From the NCBI RefSeq assembly GCF_003633895.1, contig NZ_RBID01000014.1:235090-299089 (forward strand): a DNA stretch of 64,000 nt, written 5' to 3'. Below the pieces are notes generated by a model. That model was given only the letters and a program-made list of their open reading frames with translations, had not been told where the DNA came from and did no database searches. Both the position numbers and the translations under genes were made by a program. Source of the DNA: Vogesella indigofera. Its GTDB lineage: Bacteria > Pseudomonadota > Gammaproteobacteria > Burkholderiales > Chromobacteriaceae. Shown piece after piece: positions 30,619-39,900 of the stretch (within the stretch, counting starts at the first letter, position 1; every line of letters starts with the position of its first letter).

Positions 30619-32130
30619 ATGTCTTTTGCCGAACTGGGTCTATCGCCCGAAATCTTGCGGGCCGTAGATGAACTGGGGTACAGCGAAGCCACCCCGATCC
30701 AGGCCAAGGCGATTCCGCTGGTATTGTCCGGACGGGACCTGTTGGCCGCAGCGCAGACGGGTACCGGCAAGACGGCGGCATTCCTGCTGCCGATCCTGGA
30801 GCGTCTGAAAAAATTTGCCAATCCCAGCGTGTCGCCGGCGATGCACCCGGTGCGCGCACTGATCCTGTCCCCGACGCGCGAGTTGGCCGACCAGATCGGC
30901 GTCAACGCCAAGGCCTACACCAAACACCTGCCGTTGCGCTGCACCACCATCTACGGTGGCGTGAACATGGATCCGCAGACGGCGGACCTGCGTCGCGGTA
31001 TCGAAATCGTGATCGCCACCCCGGGCCGCCTGCTCGACCACATCCAGCAGAAAACCATCCAGCTGAACAAGGTCGACGTGCTGGTGCTGGACGAGGCCGA
31101 CCGCATGCTGGACATGGGCTTTATCCAGGACATCCGCAAGATCATGTCGCTGCTGCCCAAGCAGCGCCAGACCCTGCTGTTCTCCGCCACCTTTGCGCCG
31201 GAAATCAAAAGGTTGGCCGCAGACTTCATGCACGACCCGCAAACGGTGGAGGTGGCGCGCCAGAACTCCACCAACGCCCAGGTCGAGCAGCTGGTGTATG
31301 CCGTCGACAGCGGCCGCAAGCGCGCGCTGCTGTCGCACCTGATCCGCGAACGCGAGATGAGCCAGGTGATCGTGTTCTGCAAGACCAAGATTTCCGCCGA
31401 CCAGCTGTCGCGCGACCTGAAGCGTGACGGCCACGCCGCCGAGGCGATCCACGGCGACAAGGCGCAGAGCGCGCGCCTGGAAACGCTGAACAGCTTCAAG
31501 AGCGGCGAGGTGAAGGTGCTGGTGGCCACCGACGTGGCGGCGCGCGGCCTCGACATTTCCGAGCTGCCGTTCGTGGTCAACTACGAAATGCCGAACTCGC
31601 CGGAAGACTACGTGCACCGTATTGGCCGTACCGGCCGTGCCGGCGCCTCCGGGGTGGCGATTTCGCTGATGTCGCCGGACGAGGTCAAGCAGCACGAAGC
31701 CATCGAGAAACTGACCCGGCAGACGCTGCCGCCGCAGACCGTCAACGGTTTCGAGCGCCGCGATGCGTCGTCCGCCGCCGACAGCGGCTTTGGCAGCCGC
31801 AACGCCGGGCGCGAGCGCAGCGACGCGCGGCCAGCACGCGAACCGCGCGCCGAGCGGGCGGAACGCAGCGAACGGCCGGAGCGCAGTGAGCGTCCCGAGC
31901 GCAGCGAACGCCCGGAACGCAGCGAGCGTCCGGAGCGTACTGAACGAGCGCCGCGCGCGCCGCGTGATCTGCGCGATGCGGCCACCCGCAGCCGCGAGCA
32001 GCGTGACCCGCAGGAAGGCCTGAAAGTGGCGCGCGTCGGCGAGATCGGCGGCCGCATCCTGCCGCAACGGCAGCGTGAAGTGCCGGCGCTGTTATTGCCG
32101 CCGCGCTACAAGGTGAACCAGGAGCGCTAA
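30619..32130 (+). CDS. rhlE: DEAD-box ATP-dependent RNA helicase, RhlE type
   Basis: An RNA helicase of ribosome assembly and RNA decay. Motifs in order: AAQTGTGKTAAFLLP (Walker A), PTRELADQI, TPGRLLDH, VLDEADRMLDMGF (DEAD), FSATF, then VIVFCKTK, VATDVAARGLDI and HRIGRTGRAG. The 503-residue length includes a basic-acidic tail from about residue 390 with a repeated Glu-Arg-(Ser)-Glu-Arg-Pro unit (about residues 415-440), encoded by a roughly 15-bp DNA repeat at 31860-31945. GGAG precedes the ATG. The stop codon lies within the direct repeat flanking a MITE-like element. Confidence 0.95.
   Translation: MSFAELGLSPEILRAVDELGYSEATPIQAKAIPLVLSGRDLLAAAQTGTGKTAAFLLPILERLKKFANPSVSPAMHPVRALILSPTRELADQIGVNAKAYTKHLPLRCTTIYGGVNMDPQTADLRRGIEIVIATPGRLLDHIQQKTIQLNKVDVLVLDEADRMLDMGFIQDIRKIMSLLPKQRQTLLFSATFAPEIKRLAADFMHDPQTVEVARQNSTNAQVEQLVYAVDSGRKRALLSHLIREREMSQVIVFCKTKISADQLSRDLKRDGHAAEAIHGDKAQSARLETLNSFKSGEVKVLVATDVAARGLDISELPFVVNYEMPNSPEDYVHRIGRTGRAGASGVAISLMSPDEVKQHEAIEKLTRQTLPPQTVNGFERRDASSAADSGFGSRNAGRERSDARPAREPRAERAERSERPERSERPERSERPERSERPERTERAPRAPRDLRDAATRSREQRDPQEGLKVARVGEIGGRILPQRQREVPALLLPPRYKVNQER
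31209..31221 (-). repeat. Uptake-sequence-like 13-mer, copy 11 (in rhlE)
   Basis: Exact AAGGTTGGCCGCA on the + strand, read as Lys-Arg-Leu-Ala-Ala. Confidence 0.85.
31860..31945 (+). repeat. Short tandem repeats encoding the RhlE C-terminal tail
   Basis: Imperfect units of GAGCGCAGCGAACGCCC type encode repeated Arg-Ser-Glu-Arg-Pro-Glu. They are likely to vary in number between strains. Confidence 0.75.
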
Positions 32131-32274
32131 GAGCCTGTCCACGGTCTGCTGCGCTTCGGCGATACTGCGTTGAAAACGGCCTCGGAATGCTCATTGACCC
32201 CATGTCAACTCCGCTTCCTCAGCCGTTTTCGCCTTGTCTCGCTCTAGCTCGCAAGATCGTGAACACGCTCTAAG
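32127..32274. mobile_element. MITE-like palindromic element flanked by 5-bp direct repeats
   Basis: The 138-bp core (32132-32269) has imperfect terminal inverted repeats: AGCCTGTCCACGGTCTGC at the left and, read inward from the right, AGCGTGTTCACGATCTTGC. An inner pair, GAAAACGGC and GCCGTTTTC, extends the palindrome, so a transcript could fold into one long hairpin. CTAAG flanks both sides (32127-32131 and 32270-32274), as a target duplication would. The left CTAAG contains the rhlE stop codon, and the rhlE terminator lies just beyond the right end. No ORF inside. A passive element moved by an IS5-like transposase is a reasonable guess. Confidence 0.7.
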
Positions 32275-32293
32275 CGCCGCGGTTCCGCCCTTC

Positions 32294-32327
32294 ACCCGCG
32301 CAAGCTGTATTGCGCGGGTTTGTTTTT
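32294..32327 (+). terminator. Intrinsic terminator of rhlE, displaced by the palindromic element
   Basis: A 10-bp stem ACCCGCGCAA with TTGCGCGGGT and a GCTGTA loop, then TTGTTTTT. Confidence 0.85.
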
Positions 32328-32334
32328 CCGGCGC

Positions 32335-33045
32335 CTAGCCTGCGAGGGCGATCACCACCCGCTTGTTGCGTGCGCCCTTGCTTTCGATCTTTTTCACCAG
32401 CACGCGGCCGATTTCGCCGGTGCGGGCGACGTGGGTGCCGCCACAGGGTTGCAGGTCGACGCCGTCGATCTCGATCAGGCGGATTTCCGGCAGGTGCAGC
32501 GGCGGGGTCACCGACATGGTCTTGATCAGCTCGGGTTGCGCCTGCAGCGCGGCGCCGCTGGTCATCTTGACGCTGACCGGCAGATCGCGCGCTACCAGCG
32601 CATTGAGCGCCTGTTCGATAGCCTGCGGCTCCAGCTGCATGCCTTCCGGCAGGTCGAAGTCGAGGCGGCCGCCGTCGGCGGTGAGGTTGCCGCCGGTGAC
32701 GCCGGCCTTGATCACCACCGACAGCAGGTGCAAGCAGGTGTGCACCCGCATGTGGCGGTAGCGGCGTTCCCAGTCCAGCGTCAGCGTCAGCGGCGTGCCG
32801 GGCGCCAGCATCGGCGCATCGGCGTCGAGCTGGTGCACGATGCGGCGGCTTTCCTTGTCGCGGCGGGTGTCGTGGACGGTCAGGCTGCGGCCGTCGGCCA
32901 GCGTCAGCGTGGCGCGGTCGCCGGGCTGGCCACCGCCCAGCGGGTAGCACAGGGTGTCGGCCAGCACCAGGCCGTGCTCGTCGTGCTGCAGCACTCGGGT
33001 GTCCAGCGTGCGCTGGTAGGCGTCGAGATTGAATTGTTCGGACAT
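32335..33045 (-). CDS. Alanyl-tRNA editing protein AlaX
   Basis: A free-standing homologue of the AlaRS editing domain that hydrolyses mischarged Ser- or Gly-tRNA(Ala). The 236-residue product has the TLCYPLGGGQPGDRATL opening, the zinc motif HMRVHTCLHLL and the second metal site LQPCGGTHVARTGEIG. AGGGGAAACC precedes the ATG. The length and the domain set correspond to AlaX of the longer type. Confidence 0.92.
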   Translation of the reverse strand: MSEQFNLDAYQRTLDTRVLQHDEHGLVLADTLCYPLGGGQPGDRATLTLADGRSLTVHDTRRDKESRRIVHQLDADAPMLAPGTPLTLTLDWERRYRHMRVHTCLHLLSVVIKAGVTGGNLTADGGRLDFDLPEGMQLEPQAIEQALNALVARDLPVSVKMTSGAALQAQPELIKTMSVTPPLHLPEIRLIEIDGVDLQPCGGTHVARTGEIGRVLVKKIESKGARNKRVVIALAG

Positions 33046-33102
33046 GGTTTCCCCTGATGGTGTCGTGTGCCTTGTGGCGCACGTCCGGTATGGTTACGCG
33101 CA

Positions 33103-33115
33103 AAGGTTGGCCGCA
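33103..33115 (-). repeat. Uptake-sequence-like 13-mer, copy 12
   Basis: Exact AAGGTTGGCCGCA in the divergent alaX-rluA intergenic region. Confidence 0.85.
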
Positions 33116-33136
33116 AGCGGTCAGCGAACAGAATAG

Positions 33137-33805
33137 ATGATGACGTTGTCGCCACAATCAAGCATGCATACGCTGGATGATTACACGCCGCCGCAAGAGG
33201 CGGTTGCGATGCTGCACGCCGACGAGGCGCTGCTGGTGGTGGCCAAGCCGGCCGGACTGCTGGCGGTGCCGGGGCGGCTGCCCGAAATGCAGGACTGCCT
33301 GATTCACCGCGTGCAGCAGCAGTATCCGGACGCGCTGGTGGTGCATCGCCTGGACATGGCGACCTCCGGGCTGATGGTGCTGGCGCGCAGCCTGGCGGTG
33401 CAGCGCGCGCTGAGCCAGGCCTTTGCCAGCCGCGCGGTGAGCAAGCAGTACGTCGCGCTGCTGGACGGCCAGCTGCCGGACGCGGCCGGGACGGTGGATT
33501 TCCCGCTGATGAGCGACTGGCTGCGGCGGCCACGACAGAAGGTGGATGCCGCCGGCAAGCCGGCACTAACCGAGTACCGGCTGTTGCAGCGCCAGGCCGA
33601 CGACAGCCGCGTGCTGCTGACTCCGGTGACCGGCCGTACCCACCAGCTGCGGGTACACATGCTGGCGCTGGGCTGTCCGATCGTCGGCGACGCGCTGTAC
33701 GGCGGCCGTGCCGCGCCGCGGCTGATGCTGCACGCGCAGTCGCTGGCCCTGCGTCATCCACATAGCGATGAGTTGCTGCAGTGGCAGCTGGCGGCACCGT
33801 TCTGA
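33137..33805 (+). CDS. rluA: RluA-family RNA pseudouridine synthase
   Basis: It isomerises uridine to pseudouridine in 23S rRNA and/or tRNA. The catalytic Asp is in VVHRLDMATSGLMVLARS. VVAKPAGLLAVPG, the GRTHQLRVHMLALGCPIVGDALYG motif and the C-terminal LMLHAQSLALRHP follow the RluA pattern closely (RluA carries HRLDMATSG), so U746 of 23S rRNA and tRNA position 32 are the likely targets. The 222-residue length is usual. Start at the first of several in-frame ATGs (33137); 33167 is an alternative. Confidence 0.9.
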   Translation: MMTLSPQSSMHTLDDYTPPQEAVAMLHADEALLVVAKPAGLLAVPGRLPEMQDCLIHRVQQQYPDALVVHRLDMATSGLMVLARSLAVQRALSQAFASRAVSKQYVALLDGQLPDAAGTVDFPLMSDWLRRPRQKVDAAGKPALTEYRLLQRQADDSRVLLTPVTGRTHQLRVHMLALGCPIVGDALYGGRAAPRLMLHAQSLALRHPHSDELLQWQLAAPF

Positions 33806-33841
33806 ACGGACGCTAAACCGAAACCCGAGGAAATGAGGCGC

Positions 33842-34435
33842 ATGAGCCAGACCAGACAGTTGTCCCGAGACGAGATCAAGACCCTGCCGCTGTTCCCGGC
33901 GCTGGGGCCGGCGCAGATCACGGTGGTGGATCGCGCCGCCTTGCCGGGGGCGCTCGCGGCGCTGCGCGCGGCGAGGGTGGCCGGCTTCGATACCGAGTCG
34001 CGGCCAACCTTCCGCAAGGGCGAAGAGGCCACCGGCCCGCACCTGATCCAGCTGGCTACCAGCGAGCACGCCTACCTGTTCCCGGTGTCCGATGCCGAGG
34101 TGCTGGCGGCGCTGGGCGCGCTCTTGGCCAGTGGCGAGGTGCTGGTGGTCGGTTTCGACCTGCGCTCCGACAAGCGCCATCTGCGCGACCGCTTCGGCAT
34201 CGAGTGCAAGTCGCTGCTGGATGTCGGCAGCCTGTTCCAGAGCGATTCGCCGACCATCACCGTCGGCGCGGTGCAGGCGGTGGCACGAGTGTTCGGCCAG
34301 TATTTCCGCAAGTCGAAAAAACTGTCCACCTCCAACTGGGGCGCGAAGGTGCTGAGCGAGGCGCAGCAGGTATACGCCGCCAACGACGCCTGGGTGGCGC
34401 TGCGCATCTATCAGGCGCTGCGCCCGGGCGCGTGA
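33842..34435 (+). CDS. 3'-5' exonuclease domain protein (DEDD family)
   Basis: The 197-residue product is one RNase D/WRN-like exonuclease domain. FDTESRPTF gives the first DxE pair, VVGFDLRSDKRHL the second Asp, and VYAANDAWVALRIYQAL the DEDDy-type C-terminal motif (Y and D four residues apart). No HRDC or other domain is attached. GAGG precedes the ATG at 33842. An uptake-like 12-mer lies inside the first active-site motif. Confidence 0.88.
   Translation: MSQTRQLSRDEIKTLPLFPALGPAQITVVDRAALPGALAALRAARVAGFDTESRPTFRKGEEATGPHLIQLATSEHAYLFPVSDAEVLAALGALLASGEVLVVGFDLRSDKRHLRDRFGIECKSLLDVGSLFQSDSPTITVGAVQAVARVFGQYFRKSKKLSTSNWGAKVLSEAQQVYAANDAWVALRIYQALRPGA
34000..34011 (+). repeat. Uptake-sequence-like 12-mer, copy 13 (in exonuclease gene)
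   Basis: Exact GCGGCCAACCTT preceded by C. It encodes Arg-Pro-Thr next to the DxE catalytic motif. Confidence 0.8.
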
Positions 34436-34442
34436 TGCGGCC

Positions 34443-34455
34443 AAGGTTGGCCGCA
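34443..34455 (-). repeat. Uptake-sequence-like 13-mer, copy 14
   Basis: Exact AAGGTTGGCCGCA preceded by GCGGCC, so that the whole site (34437-34454) is the palindrome GCGGCCAAGGTTGGCCGC apart from its central bases. It lies between the two exonuclease genes. Confidence 0.85.
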
Positions 34456-34510
34456 ACGCCATCGCCATGCGGCGGCGTGAAGGAACGATTAACTGGAGTC
34501 AGGGGTAAGC

Positions 34511-35902
34511 ATGCTGTTTGAGCGGCCTTGTGCCATTGTCGACCTGGAGACCACCGGCGGCCACATCAGCCGCGACCGGGTGACCGAGGTCGGCGTCATC
34601 CTGATTGACGGCGAGCGCGTCGAGCGCTTCGACATGCTGGTCAATCCCGGGCAGCCGATCCCGCCCTTCATCGAGCAGATCACCGGCATCAGCGACGCGA
34701 TGGTCGCCGATGCGCCGCCATTCGCCGACATCGCCGCCATGCTGCTGGACAAGCTGCGCGGCCGGCTGCTGATCGCGCACAACGTGCGCTTCGACTATGG
34801 TTTCCTGAAGAACGAATTCAAGCGCCTCAACCTGCCGTTCCGCAGCGAGGTGCTGTGCACCGTCAAGTTGTCGCGGCTGCTGTATCCGCAGCACTTCAAG
34901 CACAGCCTGGACAGCATCATCGCGCGCCACGGCATCGTGCAGGCCGAGCGCCACCGCGCGCTGGCCGATGCCGACGCGCTGTACCAGTTCCTGCAGCAGG
35001 CGATCACCGAGCACGGCCAGGCCGAGGTCGAGGTGCGGGCGGCTGCGCTGATGGCGGAGCCGGCCGCGCCGCCGGGCATCGACCCGGAAGTGGTGGAGCA
35101 GCTGCCGGACGTGCCGGGGGTGTACTCCTTCTACGGCGACGACGGCCAGGCGCTGTATGTCGGCCGCAGCGACAATCTGCGCCGCCGCGTGCTGGCGCAT
35201 TTCGGTGCCGAGCCGCGCCCGCACAAGGACGTGCGTATCGGCGAGCCGATCAAGCGCATCGAATGGCGGGAGACGGTCGGCGACTTCGGTGCGCAACTGC
35301 AGGAATTGCAGCTGATCCGCGCCTTGCAGCCGCTGCACAACCTGCGCGGCCGCCTGTCGCAGGAGCTGTGCTCGCTGCAGCTGACGCCGCTGGACAGCGG
35401 CTTCCTGACACCGCGCCTCGTGCTGGCCAGCGAGGTCGACTTCTCGCGGCTGGATACGCTGTTCGGCCTGTTCCGCAGCCAGAAGGAAGCCAAGAAGGCG
35501 CTGGTGGAACTGTGCGCCGGCAACGGCCTGTGCCAGACCTGTCTGGCGCTGGAAAAGCGCGGCGCGCGCAAGGGCGCCTGCTCCGCCTTCGCCCTCGGTC
35601 GCTGCAAGGGCGCCTGCATCGGGCGCGAGGACGCGGCCAGCCACAACCTGCGCCTGCAGCAGGCGCTGGCGCGGCTGAAGCTGCAAAGCTGGCCCTATCC
35701 CGGTGTGGTGGCGGTGCGCGAGACCGATCCGGTGTCCGGACAGTGGCAGGAACACCTGTTCGAGCGCTGGTGCTATCTCGGCTCGCGCAGCGAGGAAGCG
35801 GCCGTGCCGCAGGGCACGCCGACCTTCGATGCCGATACCTACAAGCTGCTGGCGGCCTTTCTGCGCAAGCCGCTGCCCGATGCCGAATTGCGCGTGCTGT
35901 GA
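34511..35902 (+). CDS. DnaQ-like exonuclease fused to a UvrC/Cho-type GIY-YIG nuclease
   Basis: The 463-residue product has two nuclease domains. Residues 1-165 are a DEDDh exonuclease like Pol III epsilon (IVDLETTG with D11 and E13, LIAHNVRFDYGFL, HRALADADAL). Residues about 200-280 are a GIY-YIG domain (PGVYSFYGDDGQALYVGRSDNLRRRV). The C-terminal part has a Cys-rich segment (CQTCLALEKRGARKGACSAFALGRCKGAC) also seen in Cho/UvrC relatives. This fusion is known in proteobacteria and is thought to act in DNA repair. AGGGG precedes the ATG. Confidence 0.92.
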   Translation: MLFERPCAIVDLETTGGHISRDRVTEVGVILIDGERVERFDMLVNPGQPIPPFIEQITGISDAMVADAPPFADIAAMLLDKLRGRLLIAHNVRFDYGFLKNEFKRLNLPFRSEVLCTVKLSRLLYPQHFKHSLDSIIARHGIVQAERHRALADADALYQFLQQAITEHGQAEVEVRAAALMAEPAAPPGIDPEVVEQLPDVPGVYSFYGDDGQALYVGRSDNLRRRVLAHFGAEPRPHKDVRIGEPIKRIEWRETVGDFGAQLQELQLIRALQPLHNLRGRLSQELCSLQLTPLDSGFLTPRLVLASEVDFSRLDTLFGLFRSQKEAKKALVELCAGNGLCQTCLALEKRGARKGACSAFALGRCKGACIGREDAASHNLRLQQALARLKLQSWPYPGVVAVRETDPVSGQWQEHLFERWCYLGSRSEEAAVPQGTPTFDADTYKLLAAFLRKPLPDAELRVL

Positions 35903-35929
35903 CGCGCGCACCAGCCACGAGCGAGAGCC

Positions 35930-36601
35930 ATGTTTGATCTGCTGCACACCGATCCGCGTTTTTACGTCATCGCTAAGCATCCCGGCGTCAGCTTCCACGC
36001 CGACGGCGAGGAGGCCGGGCTGATGAGCGCTCTGCGCGCCGGTCTCGGCGATGACGCGCTGTGGCCGGTGCACCGTCTCGACCGCGTCACCTCCGGCCTG
36101 CTGCTGATCGCGCGCAGCCAGCAGGTTGCGGCCAACCTTGGCGCCGCCTTTGCCGGGCGCGAGGTGGAGAAGTACTACCTGGCGCTGTCCGACGCCAAGC
36201 CTGCGAAGAAGCAGGGCCTGATCCGCGGTGACATGGAGAAGGGCCGCGGCGGCGCGTGGAAGCTGTGCCAGAGCCAGCTCAATCCGGCGGTGACGCAGTT
36301 CTTCAGTCACTCGCTGGCGCCGGGGCGGCGCCTGTTCCTGCTGCGGCCGCGCACCGGCAAGACCCACCAGCTGCGAGTGGCGATGAAGTCGCTGGGCGCG
36401 CCCATCCTCGGCGACGCGCTGTATGGCGGCAGCGCCGCCGACCGCACTTATCTGCACGCCTATGCGCTGGCGCTGACGCTGGACGGCGAGGCGCTGCGTT
36501 TCGTCTGCCCGCCGGCGCAGGGCAGCGAGTTCGCGCTGCCGGCGCTGGCCGACTACCTGCAGCAACAGCCGCCGTGGACGCTGCCCTGGCCGCAGCGCTA
36601 G
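35930..36601 (+). CDS. RluA-family pseudouridine synthase (TIGR01621 type)
   Basis: The 223-residue product carries VIAKHPGVSFHADGEEAG, catalytic PVHRLDRVTSGLLLIARS, the family-specific DMEKGRGGAWKLCQS insert and GKTHQLRVAMKSLGAPILGDALYGG. It matches a subfamily of small RluA-like enzymes whose RNA target is not established. It begins 27 bases after the fused nuclease gene. An uptake-like 13-mer lies in frame. Confidence 0.88.
   Translation: MFDLLHTDPRFYVIAKHPGVSFHADGEEAGLMSALRAGLGDDALWPVHRLDRVTSGLLLIARSQQVAANLGAAFAGREVEKYYLALSDAKPAKKQGLIRGDMEKGRGGAWKLCQSQLNPAVTQFFSHSLAPGRRLFLLRPRTGKTHQLRVAMKSLGAPILGDALYGGSAADRTYLHAYALALTLDGEALRFVCPPAQGSEFALPALADYLQQQPPWTLPWPQR
36127..36139 (+). repeat. Uptake-sequence-like 13-mer, copy 15 (in pseudouridine synthase gene)
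   Basis: Exact TGCGGCCAACCTT, read as Val-Ala-Ala-Asn-Leu. Confidence 0.85.
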
Positions 36602-36924
36602 CCGTGTTCCCGGATTTGGCCTGTAACGAGCCGGAAAGCGCGGCATTGCCGGCTGGATGAGCGCTACGGCAACTGGATACACGGCAGAGCGTGGCGGCGA
36701 CAGCTATGCTTTTAAGGGAAAGCGCCTTGCACGCCGTTTTAATTACGGCGCCATGGCGGGCAAGCGGCGATTTAATCGGCAAGCAGCGCCGCTGTACTGC
36801 TAAGCTCCGGGCACAGGGGCAGCCGGTTTTGCCCCGCCAGCGGCAGTGCGCCGGCGGTGGCCGCCACAGTCGCATTGCTTGAATAAAACATACTGCTCGA
36901 CATTCTCGCTGGTGAAGCGACGCC
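36602..36924. other. Intergenic region upstream of the PBP-like gene
   Basis: This 323-base stretch has no ORF I can support. It holds a short inverted repeat at 36732-36750 (CGCCGT and ACGGCG around TTTAATT) and a somewhat AT-richer segment near 36881-36900 that may contain the promoter of the next gene. No T-run terminator was found for the gene upstream. Confidence 0.5.
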
Positions 36925-39900
36925 ATGGATAATTCAGACATCCAACTCAAAAAGGGTAACGGCCGCGGCTGTCGTTATGCGCTGTGGTCTGTCGGCATCC
37001 TGTTACTGCTGCTGATCGGCGGGCTGCTGTATCTGCTGCTGGACGAGCTGCAGCACTCGCGGCAGCAGGCGCGCTTTTTCAGCAATGCGGCGCGGGATGC
37101 CCGCTATCAGGTGAAGGCGGGGCCGAGCCAGGCCATCCGCTTTCCGACGAGCGGCGGCCCCTACGACCAACGCCTGGGCTATACCGCGATGCCCGGCTAT
37201 CTGCAACGGTTGCAGGCACGCGGCTACGCCATCGCCAGCCAGGCCGAGCTGTCCGACGGCATGCTGGCATTGGCCGATCACGGCGTGACGGCGCCGCTTC
37301 TGCCGCTGGGCCTGTTCCTGCCGTATCACGAGAAGGACCAGACCGGCCTCACCCTGACGGACGGCTATGGCCAGACCATCTATCAGTCACGCACGCCGCA
37401 GCGCGTGTACGCGGATTTCAATGCCTTGCCGTCCTTGCTGGTCGGCGGCCTGCTGTATATCGAGAACCGGACGCTGCTGGAGAAGGACAGCCCGCAGCGC
37501 AATCCGGCGGTGGACTGGTCGCGCTTCAGCAAGGCGCTGGTCGACAAGGCGCTGCACCTGTTTGATTCCGGCTACCGCGCCGCCGGCGCCAGCACGCTGG
37601 CGACCCAGATCGAGAAATACCGCCATTCGCCGGCCGGGCGCACCAGCTCGGATCAGGAAAAACTGCGCCAGATGCTGTCGGCCTCGGTACGCGCCTATCT
37701 CGATGGCGAGGACACCACCGCCGCCCGCCGCCGGCTGGTGGTCAAATACCTGAACACGGTGCCGCTGGCGGCGCGCGCCGGTTTCGGCGAGGTGTCCGGC
37801 ATCGGTGACGGCATGTGGGCGTGGTACGGGCGCGATTTCGCGCAGGTCAACCGGGCGCTGACCAGCGCCAGCGTGCCGGTGGCAGAGCGCGCGGTGGTGT
37901 TCAAGGAAGCGTTGAGTCTGATGATCGCACAGCGCAGCCCCTCCATTTTCCTGAACGGCGACATGAAGGTGCTGGAGGCGATGACCGATGCCTACCTGCG
38001 CATGATGGCCAGGGACAAGCTGATTACCCCGGCGCTGCGCGACGCGGCGTTGCGGGTATCGCTGCGGCAGCAGCGGGAACGGGTGCGGCTACCGGTGGTG
38101 GCGGTGGTCGCGCAGAAGGGCGCCAATGCGGTGCGCATCAAGCTGGCCGGCTTGCTGGGTGTGCGGCGCATGTACGATCTGGACCGACTGGATCTGGCCG
38201 CCAGCAGCACGCTGGACCTGACGCTGCAGCAGCAGGTCACCGCCGAGCTGCTCAGGCTGCGCGATCCGGAGTACGCGCGTGCGGCCAACCTTAACAACGA
38301 GTATCTGCTGCAACAGGGCTCGCCGCAGGGGGTGACCTACAGCTTCACCCTGATCGAGCGCACGCCCACCGGCAACAAGGTGCGGGTGCAGGCCGACAAC
38401 TTCGCGCAGCCGTTCGACATCAACGAAGGCGCCAAGCTGGATCTCGGCTCCACCGCCAAGCTGCGCACGCTGGTCAGCTACCTGATGGTGGTCCACGAAC
38501 TGCACCAGCAATACGCGGCGCTGGGCAGCGAGCAGCTGGCCGCCATCAGGCCCAGTGCCAGCGAATCCGTGCTGCGCCGCTGGGCGATCGACTATCTGGT
38601 GCAGGCGACGGACAGCAGCCTGACCGCCATGCTGGAGGCGGCGCTGGAGCGCACCTATTCCGCCAGCCCCGGCGAGAGCTTCTTCACCGCCGGCGGGCTG
38701 CACACCTTCAACAACTTCGACGAAAATGACGACAGCAAGACGCTCACCGTGCGCGAGGCCACCCGCCGTTCCGTCAATCTGGTCTATATCCGCCTGATGC
38801 GCGACATCGCGCGTTACTACATGCAGCCGGCGGCGGCCAGCGGCGAAACCGCGGACGAGGACGATGACACCACGCGCCGCGAATACCTGCAGCGTTTTGC
38901 CGATCGGGAAGGGCGCACCTTCCTTGCCGGTTTCTACAACAAGTACCGCCACAAGAGCGCGGAGGAAATCGACGCCCTGCTGGTGGCGCGGGCACGGCAA
39001 AGTCCGAAGAAACTGGCTGTCATTTTCCGCAGTATCCGCCCCGAGGCCGGGCTGGATGCGTTCACCGCGTTCCTGGCCCGGCACCTCGACGTGCGGCAGC
39101 AGCCGGACGCCAAGACGCTGGCCAGGTTGTACGACGAGCTCGGCCCAGAGCGCTTCAACCTGAACGACCGCGGCTATCTGGCCGGCGTGCACCCGCTCGA
39201 GCTGTGGCTGGTGGCCTATCTGCACCAGCATCCGGACGCCGACTGGAGCGAGCTGGTCCGCGCCAGCACCCAGCAGCGGCAAGAGGTTTACCAGTGGCTG
39301 CTCAACAGCAAGAACCGGGCAGGGCAGGCGTCGCGGATCAGGGCCATCAAGGAAATCGACGCCTTCAAGCAGATCCACAAGGGCTGGAAGCGGCTGGGCT
39401 ATCCGTTTGACGCGCTGGTGCCATCCTACGCCACCGCGCTGGGCGCCTCCGCCGATCGCCCGGCGTCGCTGGCGGAACTGATGGGCATCCTGTCCAATGA
39501 CGGCGTGCGCCTGCCGACGGTCTACCTCGACAAGCTGCACTTTGCCGCCGGCACCCCGTACGAAACCAGCCTGACCCAGACGTCGGCCAAAGGCGAGCGC
39601 GTGCTGCCACCCGAGATTCCGCAGGTGGTGCGCAAGGCGCTGGCCGAGGTGGTGGAGCTGGGCACTGCGCGGCGGGTGGCCGGCGCCTTCGACCTGGCGG
39701 ACGGTACCCACATCCCGGTCGGTGGCAAGACCGGTACCGGCGACAACCGCTTCAAGGTGTTTGCCAAGGGCGGGGTGCTGACTTCCGAGCGGGTGGTCAG
39801 CCGCTCCGGCGCCTTTGCGTTTTATATCGGCGACCGCTACTTCGGCACGCTGATTGCCTATGTGGCGGGGCCGCAGGCGGGTGATTACCGCTTCACCAGC

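Noticed and set aside
32131..32270. Palindrome at the rhlE 3' end as a simple rho-independent terminator
   Set aside because: The arms are long and imperfect, there is no U-run, flanking CTAAG repeats suggest insertion, and a proper terminator follows at 32294.
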